From: Salinispora pacifica CNR114
Lineage (GTDB): Bacteria; Actinomycetota; Actinomycetes; Mycobacteriales; Micromonosporaceae
DNA: 52,190 bases
Assembly (NCBI RefSeq): GCF_000514775.1
Contig: NZ_AZWO01000016.1
Location: 86,986 to 139,175 of the forward strand
Direction: 5' to 3'
A program made the translations under genes and the position numbers. Positions within the stretch are counted from its first letter, which is position 1. Each line of letters starts with the position of its first letter. This document shows, piece after piece, positions 1 through 7,959 of the stretch. The notes beneath the pieces are model-generated. The model worked only from the letters and a program-made list of their open reading frames with translations. It did not search any database and was not told where the DNA came from.

Positions 1-63
1 GGCAGTGACCACGAGACAGGTGCCGAGGGCGAGACCCATCAGTGCGCTCAGCTTGCGGCTCAT
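1..63 (-). CDS. Secreted or lipoprotein gene, 5' end only
   Basis: Only the first 21 codons lie in the window. They begin with ATG at 63 and encode a basic start (MSRK) followed by a hydrophobic stretch ending TCLVVTA, which reads as an export signal and may be the start of a lipoprotein signal. A GGAGG ribosome site lies about 6 bases upstream. The upstream DNA carries a TTGACA promoter and a GAGAGCGCTCTC operator of LacI type. This arrangement is common in front of sugar ABC transporter binding proteins in actinomycetes, so a solute-binding protein is a reasonable guess, but the mature protein is not visible and the function is not shown by the sequence. Confidence 0.6.
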   Translation of the reverse strand, partial: MSRKLSALMGLALGTCLVVTA

Positions 64-97
64 TCGCGTGACCTCCAGGGGGTGGTGGTGGGATCAC

Positions 98-109
98 GAG
101 AGCGCTCTC
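98..109. promoter_or_regulatory. LacI-family type operator palindrome
   Basis: Perfect 12-bp palindrome GAGAGCGCTCTC, close to the AGCGCT-centred sites bound by LacI-family sugar repressors such as CebR of actinomycetes. It lies just downstream of the predicted -10 of the leftward promoter, where a bound repressor would block transcription of the gene starting at 63. The regulator itself is not in the window. Confidence 0.6.
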
Positions 110-116
110 ACAGTTA

Positions 117-145
117 AGTTAACTGCTTGTTAAGATATATGTCAA
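117..145 (-). promoter_or_regulatory. Predicted sigma-70 type promoter of the leftward edge gene
   Basis: On the minus strand a perfect TTGACA (145-140) is followed after 17 bases by TTAACT (122-117). The region is strikingly AT-rich for this genome. The -10 match is weak (3 of 6), but spacing, position and the adjacent operator support it. Confidence 0.45.
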
Positions 146-268
146 TTTTCATTTATCTTCCTAGGGTCAAAGATCTTAACTGGGTCGGGGTTCCGGACCC
201 TGGGCGGCGTCGAGGGTGGTGTCCGGACCCGGTCAGATCCAATTCTGGGGCCCCGACGGTGCGGCCGG

Positions 269-1678
269 TCACTCCGTGGTCAGGCGAGACTTCTGCACTT
301 TGCCCAGGGCGTTGCGGGGTAGGGCGTCGACCCGCCGTACCTGCCGTGGGCGCTTGTGCACCGACAACTGTCGGGCCACGAAATCGATCAGTTCCGACTC
401 CGCCACGCCGTCACTCACCACGTATGCCGTTACCTGCTGGCCGAGATCGGAGTCGGGGATGCCGACCACGGCAGCCTCCCGGACCCCCGGATGGGCCAGC
501 AGCGCGTCCTCCACCTCGCCGGCCCCGATCCGATAGCCGCCACTCTTGATCAGGTCGGTGCCGGCCCGACCGACGATCCGATGCCAGCCGTCCGGACCAA
601 TCGTGGCCACGTCGCCGGTGCGGAACCAACCGTCGGACGTGCGGCTGGCCGCATCGGCCTCCGGTCGGCGCAGGTACCCGTCGAAGAGGGTGGGACCGCG
701 CACCTGCAACTCACCCATGCTCTCCCCGTCGGCGGGCAACGGGGCGTCGCCGTCGTCCACCAGGCGGGTGCGCACCCCGGGCAGCGGCAGCCCCACCGCG
801 TCCGGCCGGTGCGGACCGTCGGCGCGGGCGCTGACCGTGATCAACGTTTCGGTCATGCCGTACCGCTGCACGAGTCGGCGCCCGGTCAGCGCGGCGAGAC
901 CGGTGCCGACGGCCGTGGGCAGGGCGGCGCTGCCCGAAACCAGCAGCCGGGCCGAGCGCAGAGCCCGGGCGGCCGCCGGCGCGGCGGCGATCCGGGACCA
1001 GATGGTCGGCACCCCGAAGTAGAGCGAGCCGGCCGCGCCCGCATACCGCTCCGGGGTGGGCCGGCCCACGTGGTGCAGTCGGCTGCCCAGCCGCAGTGGG
1101 CCGAGCACACCGAGGACCAGGCCGTGCACGTGGAACAGGGGCAGCCCGTGCACCAGCAGATCGTCCGGGGTCCAGCCCCAGGCGTCGGCGAGCCCGTCCA
1201 GGCAGGCGGCGACGGCCCGGCGGGAGAGCACCACCCCCTTCGGTGCCCCCGTGGTGCCGCTGGTGTAGAGGATCAGCGCCGGGTCGGCGGGGTCGGGCTC
1301 CGGGCGGATGCTGTCCGCCCGGCGGGTGAGGTCGACCGGGATGAGGGGTCGGCCGGGGTGGTCGCCCCGACGTTTCCCGTGCGCCGGTACGAGTACCGCC
1401 TCGGCGCCCGAGTCGCGCAGGATGTGGTCCCGTTCCCGCGGCCCGGCGTCCGGCGGCACCGGCACGACCGCCGCGCCTGCCAGCAGCGCCCCGGCGACAC
1501 CGACCACCGTCGCCAGATCCGTGCTGGCCTCGACGGCCACCCGGTCCAGGCCGTACAGGTCGTCGGCGACGGCCGCGGCGAGCCGCCGTAGCTCTCCCCA
1601 GGACACGCCCCGGTCGTTGATCTGGACCGCGTCCGGCCGCTCGTCAACGGACTCGGACAACCAGCTGAGTAGCCGCAC
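269..1678 (-). CDS. matB: MatB-like malonyl-CoA/acyl-CoA synthetase
   Basis: ANL-superfamily AMP-forming acyl-CoA synthetase of 469 residues. It shows the P-loop YTSGTTGAPKG (residues about 138-148), the RYGMTET motif, and the C-terminal FRTGD and RIVGRAGTDLIKSGG hinge, ending with LPRNALGKV that carries the adenylating lysine. The RIVGR-x-TDLIKSGGY-x-IGAGE segment closely follows malonyl-CoA synthetases (MatB), which join malonate to CoA with ATP; substrate choice is inferred from this resemblance. I chose GTG at 1678 because GGAGGGG lies about 8 bases upstream and the protein then begins where the family does. The frame stays open upstream to 1921, but that extension is low-complexity Gly/Pro/Arg. 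The gene is divergent from the regulator at 1855 and shares its control region. Confidence 0.8.
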   Translation of the reverse strand: MRLLSWLSESVDERPDAVQINDRGVSWGELRRLAAAVADDLYGLDRVAVEASTDLATVVGVAGALLAGAAVVPVPPDAGPRERDHILRDSGAEAVLVPAHGKRRGDHPGRPLIPVDLTRRADSIRPEPDPADPALILYTSGTTGAPKGVVLSRRAVAACLDGLADAWGWTPDDLLVHGLPLFHVHGLVLGVLGPLRLGSRLHHVGRPTPERYAGAAGSLYFGVPTIWSRIAAAPAAARALRSARLLVSGSAALPTAVGTGLAALTGRRLVQRYGMTETLITVSARADGPHRPDAVGLPLPGVRTRLVDDGDAPLPADGESMGELQVRGPTLFDGYLRRPEADAASRTSDGWFRTGDVATIGPDGWHRIVGRAGTDLIKSGGYRIGAGEVEDALLAHPGVREAAVVGIPDSDLGQQVTAYVVSDGVAESELIDFVARQLSVHKRPRQVRRVDALPRNALGKVQKSRLTTE

Positions 1679-1854
1679 CGGCCCACCCCTCCGCGCGTCG
1701 GATCCTTCGACCGTAGCCGCGCCCCGCCGCTGCGGCCCACCCGGCCCCGCCCCCGACCCACCCGGCTCCGGCCCACCCGGCCACCCCACCCCGGCCCGAC
1801 CATTCCCGGCCCGGCCGACCTCGGCCAGTCGGTGCAGCGCAGCGGGGGTGCGGC

Positions 1855-2622
1855 GTGCCCGAGGCAGATTCGCCTCAGGTTTTGACGATGTTTGACGTTG
1901 TAACATGGTCAAGCGTGACAACCGTGAACATTGGGCCGACCGGGCAGGCCATCGACACCACCCGGCATCGGGCGCTCGGCACCTTCAGCCGGGCGTCAAT
2001 CCTGGAATTGACCCGCACTGCCGAGGGTGGCCTCACCATCGCCGAGATCAGTGCGCGGACCGGCCTGCACCCCTCCACCGCCCGCAGCCACCTCGACCGG
2101 CTCGTCAACGCCGGGCTGCTGGTCAAGGCCCGCGCCAGCGGGGGGCAGCCGGGGCGGCCGGCCTGGCGCTACCGGACGGTGCCCGAGGAGGCCCCCGCGC
2201 CGGCGCCGTACCGCGCCCTCACCGCGGCTCTGCTCGATCACCTGGCCCGGCAGAGCCGGGGCGACGCCCGGGCCGAGGCCGTCCGCGCCGGCCACGACTG
2301 GGGGCGGCATCTCGCGGCGGCGACACCCCGAGGGGAAAAGCCGGTCGACACCGCGATAGCGGTCCTGCGCGGCCTGGGCTTCGACCCGGACCTGAAGCAG
2401 ACGGCGGACGGGCACACCGAGATCCACCTGCACACCTGCCCCTTCCTCGAACTGGTGAGTCAGAATCCAGACGCCATCTGCGGGCTGCACGTCGGCGTCG
2501 TCCGGGGCGCGCTGGAGCAGGCGGGCGCCCCGGCAGGCGACACCGTGCTGGAGCCGTTCGGCGCGCCCACCGCCTGTGTGGTGCGGCTCTCCCTCCCGTC
2601 GGACGCCACCCGACCGGTATGA
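1855..2622 (+). CDS. Winged-helix regulator with three C-terminal cysteines (COG2345/SufR-like)
   Basis: Transcriptional regulator of up to 255 residues. Residues about 45-92 form a winged helix (LTIAEISARTGLHPSTARSHLDRLVNAGLLV), followed by the GxPGRPAWRY wing typical of the ArsR-like COG2345 group. The C-terminal half carries Cys195, Cys209 (C-x13-C) and Cys241. Related SufR/COG2345 regulators hold Fe-S clusters through such cysteines, so NO, oxygen or iron sensing is plausible, in keeping with the neighbouring nitrate and NO genes; this is inference. Start uncertain: GTG 1855 gives the longest protein, but GTG 1915 or 1924 would clear the palindrome at 1892-1912 and still keep the whole DNA-binding domain. 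The stop overlaps the next start by four bases (ATGA). Confidence 0.75.
   Translation: MPEADSPQVLTMFDVVTWSSVTTVNIGPTGQAIDTTRHRALGTFSRASILELTRTAEGGLTIAEISARTGLHPSTARSHLDRLVNAGLLVKARASGGQPGRPAWRYRTVPEEAPAPAPYRALTAALLDHLARQSRGDARAEAVRAGHDWGRHLAAATPRGEKPVDTAIAVLRGLGFDPDLKQTADGHTEIHLHTCPFLELVSQNPDAICGLHVGVVRGALEQAGAPAGDTVLEPFGAPTACVVRLSLPSDATRPV
1892..1912. promoter_or_regulatory. 21-bp imperfect palindrome, candidate operator
   Basis: TTGAC-N11-GTCAA with a second symmetric pair (TGT-A-ACA) sharing the same centre at 1902, so 16 of 20 non-central bases pair. It lies between the divergent matB-like gene and the regulator. An upstream TTGACG (1882-1887) repeats the left arm. The position suggests autoregulation by the product of the next gene. 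It also implies that translation of that gene starts downstream of the palindrome. Confidence 0.45.
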
Positions 2623-3419
2623 GCACCCAGTCGTCGGCGGCACCCAAGACCACCGGCCCCGCCACCGGCCGCCGGCCCGGCAACCGCCGGCCCGGCAACC
2701 GCCAGCGGGTGCTCCGCCGCTATCTACCGCCGCAGCACGGCGCCTGGGCGATGCTGCTCCTGCCGTACCTGGTCGGGGTCGTCGTGGTCGGACCAGGATG
2801 GCCGCAGTTGCCGCTGCTCGGCGCCTGGTTGGCCGGCTACCTGCTGTCCTACTACGTCTTCCAGGCCATCAAGAGTCGTCGACCGCGTCGCTATCTTGCC
2901 CAGATTCGGCTCTACGCCCTGGTCGCGGCGCCGTTGGCGCTGGCGGTGGTTTTCGTTCGGCCGGCTGTGCTCTGGTACGCCCCGGCCTTTGCGGCGCTGC
3001 TGGCGGTCAACGCCGGGTACGCGTGGCGCCGGCGCGAGCGGGCCCTGCTCAACGACCTCGCCTCGGTGCTGCAGAGCTGCCTGCTGATCTTTGTCGTGGC
3101 CACGATCGCGGGGGTGTCGCCGGAGCGGGTCGTCCCGGCCTTCGTGGTGCTGCTGCTCTACCTGACCGGAACCGTCTGCTACGTCAAGACCATGATCCGG
3201 GAGCGCGGCAGCACCTCCTACCGGCGCCTTTCCATCGGCTTCCACCTCGCGGCGCTCGTCGTGGCGACCCTGCTCGACGTCGGGCTCGCCCCGATCTTCC
3301 TGGTGTTGTTGATCCGGGCGTGGCTGCTGCCCGGCCGGGCGCTGCGTCCCGCCCCGGTCGGCATGATCGAGATCGCCTGTTCGGTCCTGGTGCTCGGCAC
3401 GCTGGTGTTGGTCTCCTGA
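2619..3419 (+). CDS. YwiC-like membrane protein
   Basis: Polytopic membrane protein of 266 residues. A basic, Gly/Pro-rich N-terminus is followed by the family signature RYLPPQHGAWAMLLLPYLVG and about seven to eight hydrophobic segments. This signature marks the YwiC-like family. In Bacillus subtilis ywiC lies in the narK-fnr-ywiC-nar region, and here too it lies beside nitrate reductase genes. Its biochemical role is not known. The start ATG at 2619 overlaps the stop of the regulator (ATGA), so the two are translationally coupled and form a two-gene operon ending at the hairpin at 3421. Confidence 0.8.
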   Translation: MSTQSSAAPKTTGPATGRRPGNRRPGNRQRVLRRYLPPQHGAWAMLLLPYLVGVVVVGPGWPQLPLLGAWLAGYLLSYYVFQAIKSRRPRRYLAQIRLYALVAAPLALAVVFVRPAVLWYAPAFAALLAVNAGYAWRRRERALLNDLASVLQSCLLIFVVATIAGVSPERVVPAFVVLLLYLTGTVCYVKTMIRERGSTSYRRLSIGFHLAALVVATLLDVGLAPIFLVLLIRAWLLPGRALRPAPVGMIEIACSVLVLGTLVLVS

Positions 3420-3420
3420 C

Positions 3421-3458
3421 GGGCTGACCCCACGGCCGGGTGGCCGTGGGGCCAGCCC
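3421..3458. terminator. Strong hairpin between convergent genes
   Basis: GGGCT (3421-3425) and CCCCACGGCC (3428-3437) pair with GGCCGTGGGG (3442-3451) and AGCCC (3454-3458). There is no T-run, as is usual for actinomycete terminators. It separates the rightward ywiC-like gene from the leftward flavohaemoglobin gene. The right arm is partly repeated at about 3470-3484. Confidence 0.7.
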
Positions 3459-3491
3459 GCAGGATCCAACCGTGGGGTCAGCCCGAAGGAC

Positions 3492-4703
3492 TCAGTCGCG
3501 TAGCATTCCCGGGCCGAAGACGTCGTAGCCGATCCGGTCCTTTGGCACGCCTCGGCGGAGGAATTCGGCGCGGACCTGGTACATGAACGGCACCGGCCCG
3601 CAGAGGTGGATGTCGGCCTCGGTCGGTAGCGGGACCCGGCTCGGATCCAGCTGGCCGGCGCTGACCCCCGCCTTCAGCCGGTCCAACTCACCGTTGGCGG
3701 CGTCCTCGTACCACAACAGCACCGACAGGTTCGGCAACTGCTCCGCCAACTCCGGCAGCTCGTGGCGGCGGGCGTGGGCGGCGGCGCTGCGGTCGGCGTG
3801 TACCAGCACCACCTCCCGGTCGGTCTCGGTCGCGGCCAGGTGGTGCAGGGCCGACATCGCCGGGGTGAGGCCGATACCGGCGCTGACCAGCACCAGCGGG
3901 CCCCCATCCCCGATCGCGCTGACCTCGCCGAACGGGGGGCTGAGGCGGAGCGTGTCACCGGCGGTCACCCGGTCGTGCAGGAGGGTCGAGACCACGCCTT
4001 CGGGGGCGTCGCCGGTGGCGCGTACCCGCTTGACGGTGATCTGCCAGTAGGTTTCGCCGGGTGGGCCGGAGAGGCTGTACTGCCGGATCTGCTGCCGCCC
4101 GCCGTCCAGGTCGACCGCGACGGAGACGTACTGCCCGGGCGTGAAGGTGGGAAGCGGGCCACCGTCGGCCGGGACCAGGCGGAAGGAGATGACATCCGCG
4201 GTCTCCTGAATGCACTCCACGACCTGCCAGTGCCGCCACACCGACCCGTCCTCGCCCACCCCGGCCTGGGTGTAGAGCCGGGCCTCCCGGGCGATCAGCT
4301 CGCAGGCGAGCAGCCAGTACACCTCGTCCCAGGCGGCTGCGACCTCGTCGGTCACGGCCGCACCGAGCACCTCGCCGACCGCGGCGAGCAGGTGGCGGCC
4401 GACGATCGTGTACTGGGTGGCGGTGATGCCGAGCGAGGCGTGTTTGTGGGCGATCCGGCGCAGGATCAGCTCCCACGACTTCTCGTCGTCGCCGTTGACG
4501 AGGTGCTCGGCGTAGGCGACCACGGAGGCGGCGAGCGCGGCCGGCTGCTCCCCGGTGGCCTGGTGGCCCTTGTTGAAGATGTTCAGTAGCTCCGGGTGGG
4601 CCTTGAACATTCGCTGGTAGAACCGGCTGGTGATCGCTTCACCGTGCGCCTGCACAGCGGGCAGGGTCGCCGTTACCACTGCTGCTGAGGATTGCGAGAG
4701 CAA
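3492..4703 (-). CDS. hmp: Flavohaemoglobin, nitric oxide dioxygenase
   Basis: 403-residue flavohaemoglobin that oxidises NO to nitrate with O2 and NAD(P)H in the cytosol. The globin domain (about 1-140) has the B10 Tyr29 and the proximal His in HKHASL (His88). The FAD domain carries RQYSLS, and the NAD domain carries SAGIGLTPAMSAL and HLCGPVPFM. Length matches the family (about 400). I chose TTG at 4703, which has AAAGGAG five bases upstream; the open frame extends to 4808 but that part has no globin character. It lies between the YwiC-like gene and narI, on the same strand as narGHJI, so it belongs functionally to nitrate respiration, where NO arises as a by-product. I saw no convincing NsrR-type site upstream. 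Confidence 0.93.
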   Translation of the reverse strand: MLSQSSAAVVTATLPAVQAHGEAITSRFYQRMFKAHPELLNIFNKGHQATGEQPAALAASVVAYAEHLVNGDDEKSWELILRRIAHKHASLGITATQYTIVGRHLLAAVGEVLGAAVTDEVAAAWDEVYWLLACELIAREARLYTQAGVGEDGSVWRHWQVVECIQETADVISFRLVPADGGPLPTFTPGQYVSVAVDLDGGRQQIRQYSLSGPPGETYWQITVKRVRATGDAPEGVVSTLLHDRVTAGDTLRLSPPFGEVSAIGDGGPLVLVSAGIGLTPAMSALHHLAATETDREVVLVHADRSAAAHARRHELPELAEQLPNLSVLLWYEDAANGELDRLKAGVSAGQLDPSRVPLPTEADIHLCGPVPFMYQVRAEFLRRGVPKDRIGYDVFGPGMLRD

Positions 4704-4853
4704 GACCACTCCTTTGAGAGCATCGATCGGCGTAAAGATCGTGTTCCACGGTCGTCTACCGGACGAGTCTGCGGAAACATGACCTGGTTCCACCGAACAG
4801 ACACACAACAGCCCAGATCAGGGCCGAAGGTCCTGGATTCTGTGCGGAGCCCG

Positions 4854-5612
4854 TCACCGTCGGCTTCGGGACGAGGAGCGGGTCGGCAGCGTCGGCGGGC
4901 CTTCCCAGCCCGGCCGAGACGGGCGCGGTCCGGTCCCGTGGCTGCGGTAGACGACGTACGGCCGGGTGACGTAGCCGATCGGCGCGCTGAAGGCGTGCAC
5001 CAGCCGGGTGAACGGCCAGAACGCGAAGAGGGCGAAGGCGGCCACGACGTGGAGTTGGAAACCGATCGGCACGCTGGTCATGAGCTCGGGATCGGGGCTG
5101 AAGTAGAACAGCGACCGAAACCAGGGCGAGAGGTCCGCGCGGTAGTCGTAGCCCCCTTCGGTGATGTTGCCCCGCACCGTGTTCCAGAGTCCCAGCACGA
5201 TGACGGCCGCGAGGAACACGTACATCGCTTTGTCGTTGCGGGTGGTGGCGGCGAAGACGGGGCCGGTGAAACGGCGGCGGGCGATCAGGATGACCATTCC
5301 GGCGAGGGTGCAGAAGCCGGCGACGGTCCCGATGAAGACGGCCATGAAGTGGTAGCTGTGCTCGGTGATGCCGACGGCCTCGGTCCAGGACTTGGGGATG
5401 AGGAGGCCGACCACATGTCCGATCAACACCATGAGTACGCCGAAGTGGAACAGGGGGCTGCCCCAGCGCAACAAGGCGGTCTCGTACAGCTGGGTGGAGC
5501 GGGTGGTCCAGCCGAACTTGTCGTAGCGATAGCGCCAGATCAGCCCTCCGATCAGGATCGTGATGGCCAGGTACGGGTAGACCACCCAGAGCAGCACGTG
5601 CACCGTGTTCAT
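4854..5612 (-). CDS. narI: Respiratory nitrate reductase gamma subunit (cytochrome b)
   Basis: 252-residue membrane subunit that oxidises quinol and passes electrons through two b haems to NarH. Five transmembrane segments are visible. Haem-ligand histidines are expected in FHFGVLMVLIGHVVG (about residues 55-70) and in the C-terminal LHVVAAFALFAFWPFTRLVHAFS. The N-terminus MNTVHVLLWVVYPYLAITI is typical. The start ATG overlaps the narJ stop by four bases (ATGA). It is the last gene of the narGHJI operon. A gap of about 150 bases separates it from hmp. Confidence 0.95.
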   Translation of the reverse strand: MNTVHVLLWVVYPYLAITILIGGLIWRYRYDKFGWTTRSTQLYETALLRWGSPLFHFGVLMVLIGHVVGLLIPKSWTEAVGITEHSYHFMAVFIGTVAGFCTLAGMVILIARRRFTGPVFAATTRNDKAMYVFLAAVIVLGLWNTVRGNITEGGYDYRADLSPWFRSLFYFSPDPELMTSVPIGFQLHVVAAFALFAFWPFTRLVHAFSAPIGYVTRPYVVYRSHGTGPRPSRPGWEGPPTLPTRSSSRSRR

Positions 5613-6235
5613 CTGCGGCCCCCGGTGGTGTCAACGAGTCCGTACGGTTCGAGACCAACCTCTTCGACCGGCGGACCGGTGCGGGCCAGCCGGAGCGCGG
5701 CGGCGAGGTCGGCGGGGCGCGGGGCGGGCAGCATGGTCCGGATCGCCTCGACCGCGTGCCGGTACGGGGACTCCTCCCGGCCCAGCGACTCGGCGAGCAG
5801 GTCGAGGCCGACCCGGTTGTCGTGCAGTAGCCGCCATCCGGTGTCGTCTTCGGCGGCCAGGTCGAGCAGCACCGGCAGGTAGTCGGGCAACTCGCCGTCG
5901 ACCACCGCCAGGCCGGCGGCACGGTACGCGGCGGCGAAGCCGACGAGCGCCTCCCCGCGGCGGCGGGTGTCGCCGCAGGTGTAGTAGCTCAGGTGCAGGC
6001 AGCACCGGCGGCGGAAGTCGAACAGCTGCACGTAGGCGGCGCGTAGCTCGCCGGGGGCGGTTGCTTCGCAGTGGGTCAGCACCTGTCGGAGCGGCTTCGC
6101 CACGGCGTCGGGGAGCGCGTCGAGGGCGGCCCGGATGACCGGCAGCGCGGCGAGGACCTCCTCGTCGGGGTAGCGCAGCAGTAGCGAGGCGGCGCGGGCG
6201 GCGACGGGCCGCCAGGTCGTCGGTTCGGTCGTCAT
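5609..6235 (-). CDS. narJ: Nitrate reductase maturation chaperone
   Basis: 208-residue all-helical NarJ/TorD-family chaperone. It binds apo-NarG and helps molybdenum-cofactor and Fe-S insertion before membrane docking. The conserved YVQLFDFRRRCCLHLSYYTCGDTRRRGEAL block (about residues 68-97) is the family signature. ATG at 6235 overlaps the narH stop by four bases, and the stop overlaps narI in the same way, so expression is tightly coupled. Confidence 0.93.
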   Translation of the reverse strand: MTTEPTTWRPVAARAASLLLRYPDEEVLAALPVIRAALDALPDAVAKPLRQVLTHCEATAPGELRAAYVQLFDFRRRCCLHLSYYTCGDTRRRGEALVGFAAAYRAAGLAVVDGELPDYLPVLLDLAAEDDTGWRLLHDNRVGLDLLAESLGREESPYRHAVEAIRTMLPAPRPADLAAALRLARTGPPVEEVGLEPYGLVDTTGGRR

Positions 6236-7959
6236 GGCTGGTCCCGGTTGATGTCGAGGACGCCCGGGCCGGTCACGTCGCCGCCCTCGCCGGCCGGATC
6301 CTTCCGCGGTCGGGCGCCGGTCCGGTCGCCCGCACCACCGGCGTCGATCAGGTTGGTCCGTTGGGCCGGGTCGCCGGCCTCGGTCAGGGAGTCGGCCCGC
6401 TGCCGGCTGCGTTGCGCGTCGAAGGTCTCCACCTGGATCGGTACGGGCGTGCCGGAGGATTCCCCGAAGGGGCCCTGCCCGTAGGGTCCGCCGCCGCCCA
6501 TCCCGGGGCCGCCCACATAGTCCAGGGAGCACTCGGTGGCGATCTTTTCCAGCCGGTGGGCGTCCTCGGCGTGGGCGGCGGGGATGACGTAGCGCTGTTC
6601 GTACTTGGCGACCGCCAGGAGGCGGTACATGTCGTCCATCTCGTCGGCGGTCATGCCGACGCTGGCGGGGATGGCGTCGTCCGGTGTCTCGCCGAGGTTG
6701 CTGCGGCGTTGGTAGGCGCGCATGGCGGCGAGTCGGCCGAGCGCCGCGCGGACAGGTGCCGGATCGCCGGCGGTGAAGAGCTCCGCGAGGTAGTCGACGG
6801 GGATGCGGAGAGCGTCGATCGCGCCGAAGAGGTTGCCGGCCTCCTCACCGTCGTGGCCGGTGTCGCGCAGCACGTCCACCACGGGGGACAGGGGCGGGAT
6901 GTACCAGACCATCGGCATGGTCCGATACTCCGGGTGTAGTGGCAGCGCCACCTCGTACTTCATGATCAGGTCCCAGATCGGGGACTGCTGGGCGGCCTCG
7001 ATCCAGTCGTCGGGGATCCCGCCCGCCCGCGCGGCGGCCACGACGTCGGGGTCGTGGGGGTCGAGGAAGACCGAGCGCTGCGCCGCGTAGAGCTCCTGTT
7101 CGGCTTCGGTGGCGGCGGCCTCGGCCACCCGGTCGCTGTCATAGAACAGGAGGCCGAGGTAGCGCAGCCGGCCGACGCAGGTCTCGGAGCAGATGGTCGG
7201 CTGCCCGATCTCGATGCGGGGAAAACAGAACGTGCACTTCTCCGCCTTGCCGGTGCGGTGGTTGAAGTACACCTTCTTGTACGGGCAGCCGGTGATGCAC
7301 ATCCGCCAGCCGCGGCAGCGGTCCTGATCGACCAGCACGATGCCGTCCTCGCTGCGCTTGTAGATCGCCCCGGAGGGACAGGAGGCGGCGCAGGACGGGT
7401 TGAGGCAGTGTTCGCAGATCCGGGGCAGGAAGAACATGAAGGTCTTCTCGTACTCCTGCCGTACCTGCTCGGACACCTTCGCCAGCACCGGATCACCCGC
7501 CGTGATCTCGTTCCCGCCGGCCAGGGAGTCGTCCCAGTTCGCACTCCAGGTGATCTTCATGTCCTCGCCGGTGAGCAGGGACTTCGGCCGGGCGACCGGG
7601 ATGTCGTCGCTGGATGGCGCGGTGATCAGGTGCTCGTAGTCGTAGGTCCAGGGCTCGTAGTAGTCCTGCATGGAGGGCAGCTTCGGGTTGGCGAAGACGG
7701 TGAACATCCGCTTCAGGCGCCCGCCCGAGCGGGGCTTGAGCCGCCCGGAGCGGGTACGCACCCAGCCGCCCTGCCAACGCTGCTGGTTCTCGTAGGTGCG
7801 CGGGTAGCCCTGGCCGGGGCGGGTCTCCACGTTGTTGAACCAGACGTACTCCACCCCGGATCGGTTGGTCCACGCCTGCTTGCAGGTCACCGAGCAGGTG
7901 TGACACCCGATGCACTTGTCCAGGTTCATCACCATCGCCATCTGCGCCATCACCCGCAT
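6232..7959 (-). CDS. narH: Respiratory nitrate reductase beta subunit (Fe-S)
   Basis: 575-residue electron-transfer subunit between NarI and NarG. Four cysteine clusters are present: CIGCHTCSVTCK (residues 16-27), CEHCLNPSCAASCP, CRGWRMCITGCP and CTFC...CSETC. The Trp in CRGW marks the [3Fe-4S] site as in other NarH proteins; the remaining sites would be [4Fe-4S]. The C-terminal 80 residues are Gly/Pro-rich and longer than in E. coli. The start ATG at 7959 overlaps the narG stop by one base (TGATG). Confidence 0.96.
   Translation of the reverse strand: MRVMAQMAMVMNLDKCIGCHTCSVTCKQAWTNRSGVEYVWFNNVETRPGQGYPRTYENQQRWQGGWVRTRSGRLKPRSGGRLKRMFTVFANPKLPSMQDYYEPWTYDYEHLITAPSSDDIPVARPKSLLTGEDMKITWSANWDDSLAGGNEITAGDPVLAKVSEQVRQEYEKTFMFFLPRICEHCLNPSCAASCPSGAIYKRSEDGIVLVDQDRCRGWRMCITGCPYKKVYFNHRTGKAEKCTFCFPRIEIGQPTICSETCVGRLRYLGLLFYDSDRVAEAAATEAEQELYAAQRSVFLDPHDPDVVAAARAGGIPDDWIEAAQQSPIWDLIMKYEVALPLHPEYRTMPMVWYIPPLSPVVDVLRDTGHDGEEAGNLFGAIDALRIPVDYLAELFTAGDPAPVRAALGRLAAMRAYQRRSNLGETPDDAIPASVGMTADEMDDMYRLLAVAKYEQRYVIPAAHAEDAHRLEKIATECSLDYVGGPGMGGGGPYGQGPFGESSGTPVPIQVETFDAQRSRQRADSLTEAGDPAQRTNLIDAGGAGDRTGARPRKDPAGEGGDVTGPGVLDINRDQP

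Noticed and set aside
185..230. Repeated TCCGGACCC near the left edge
   Set aside because: The two copies are direct, not inverted, and a 9-mer of this composition is not unusual here; not a terminator.
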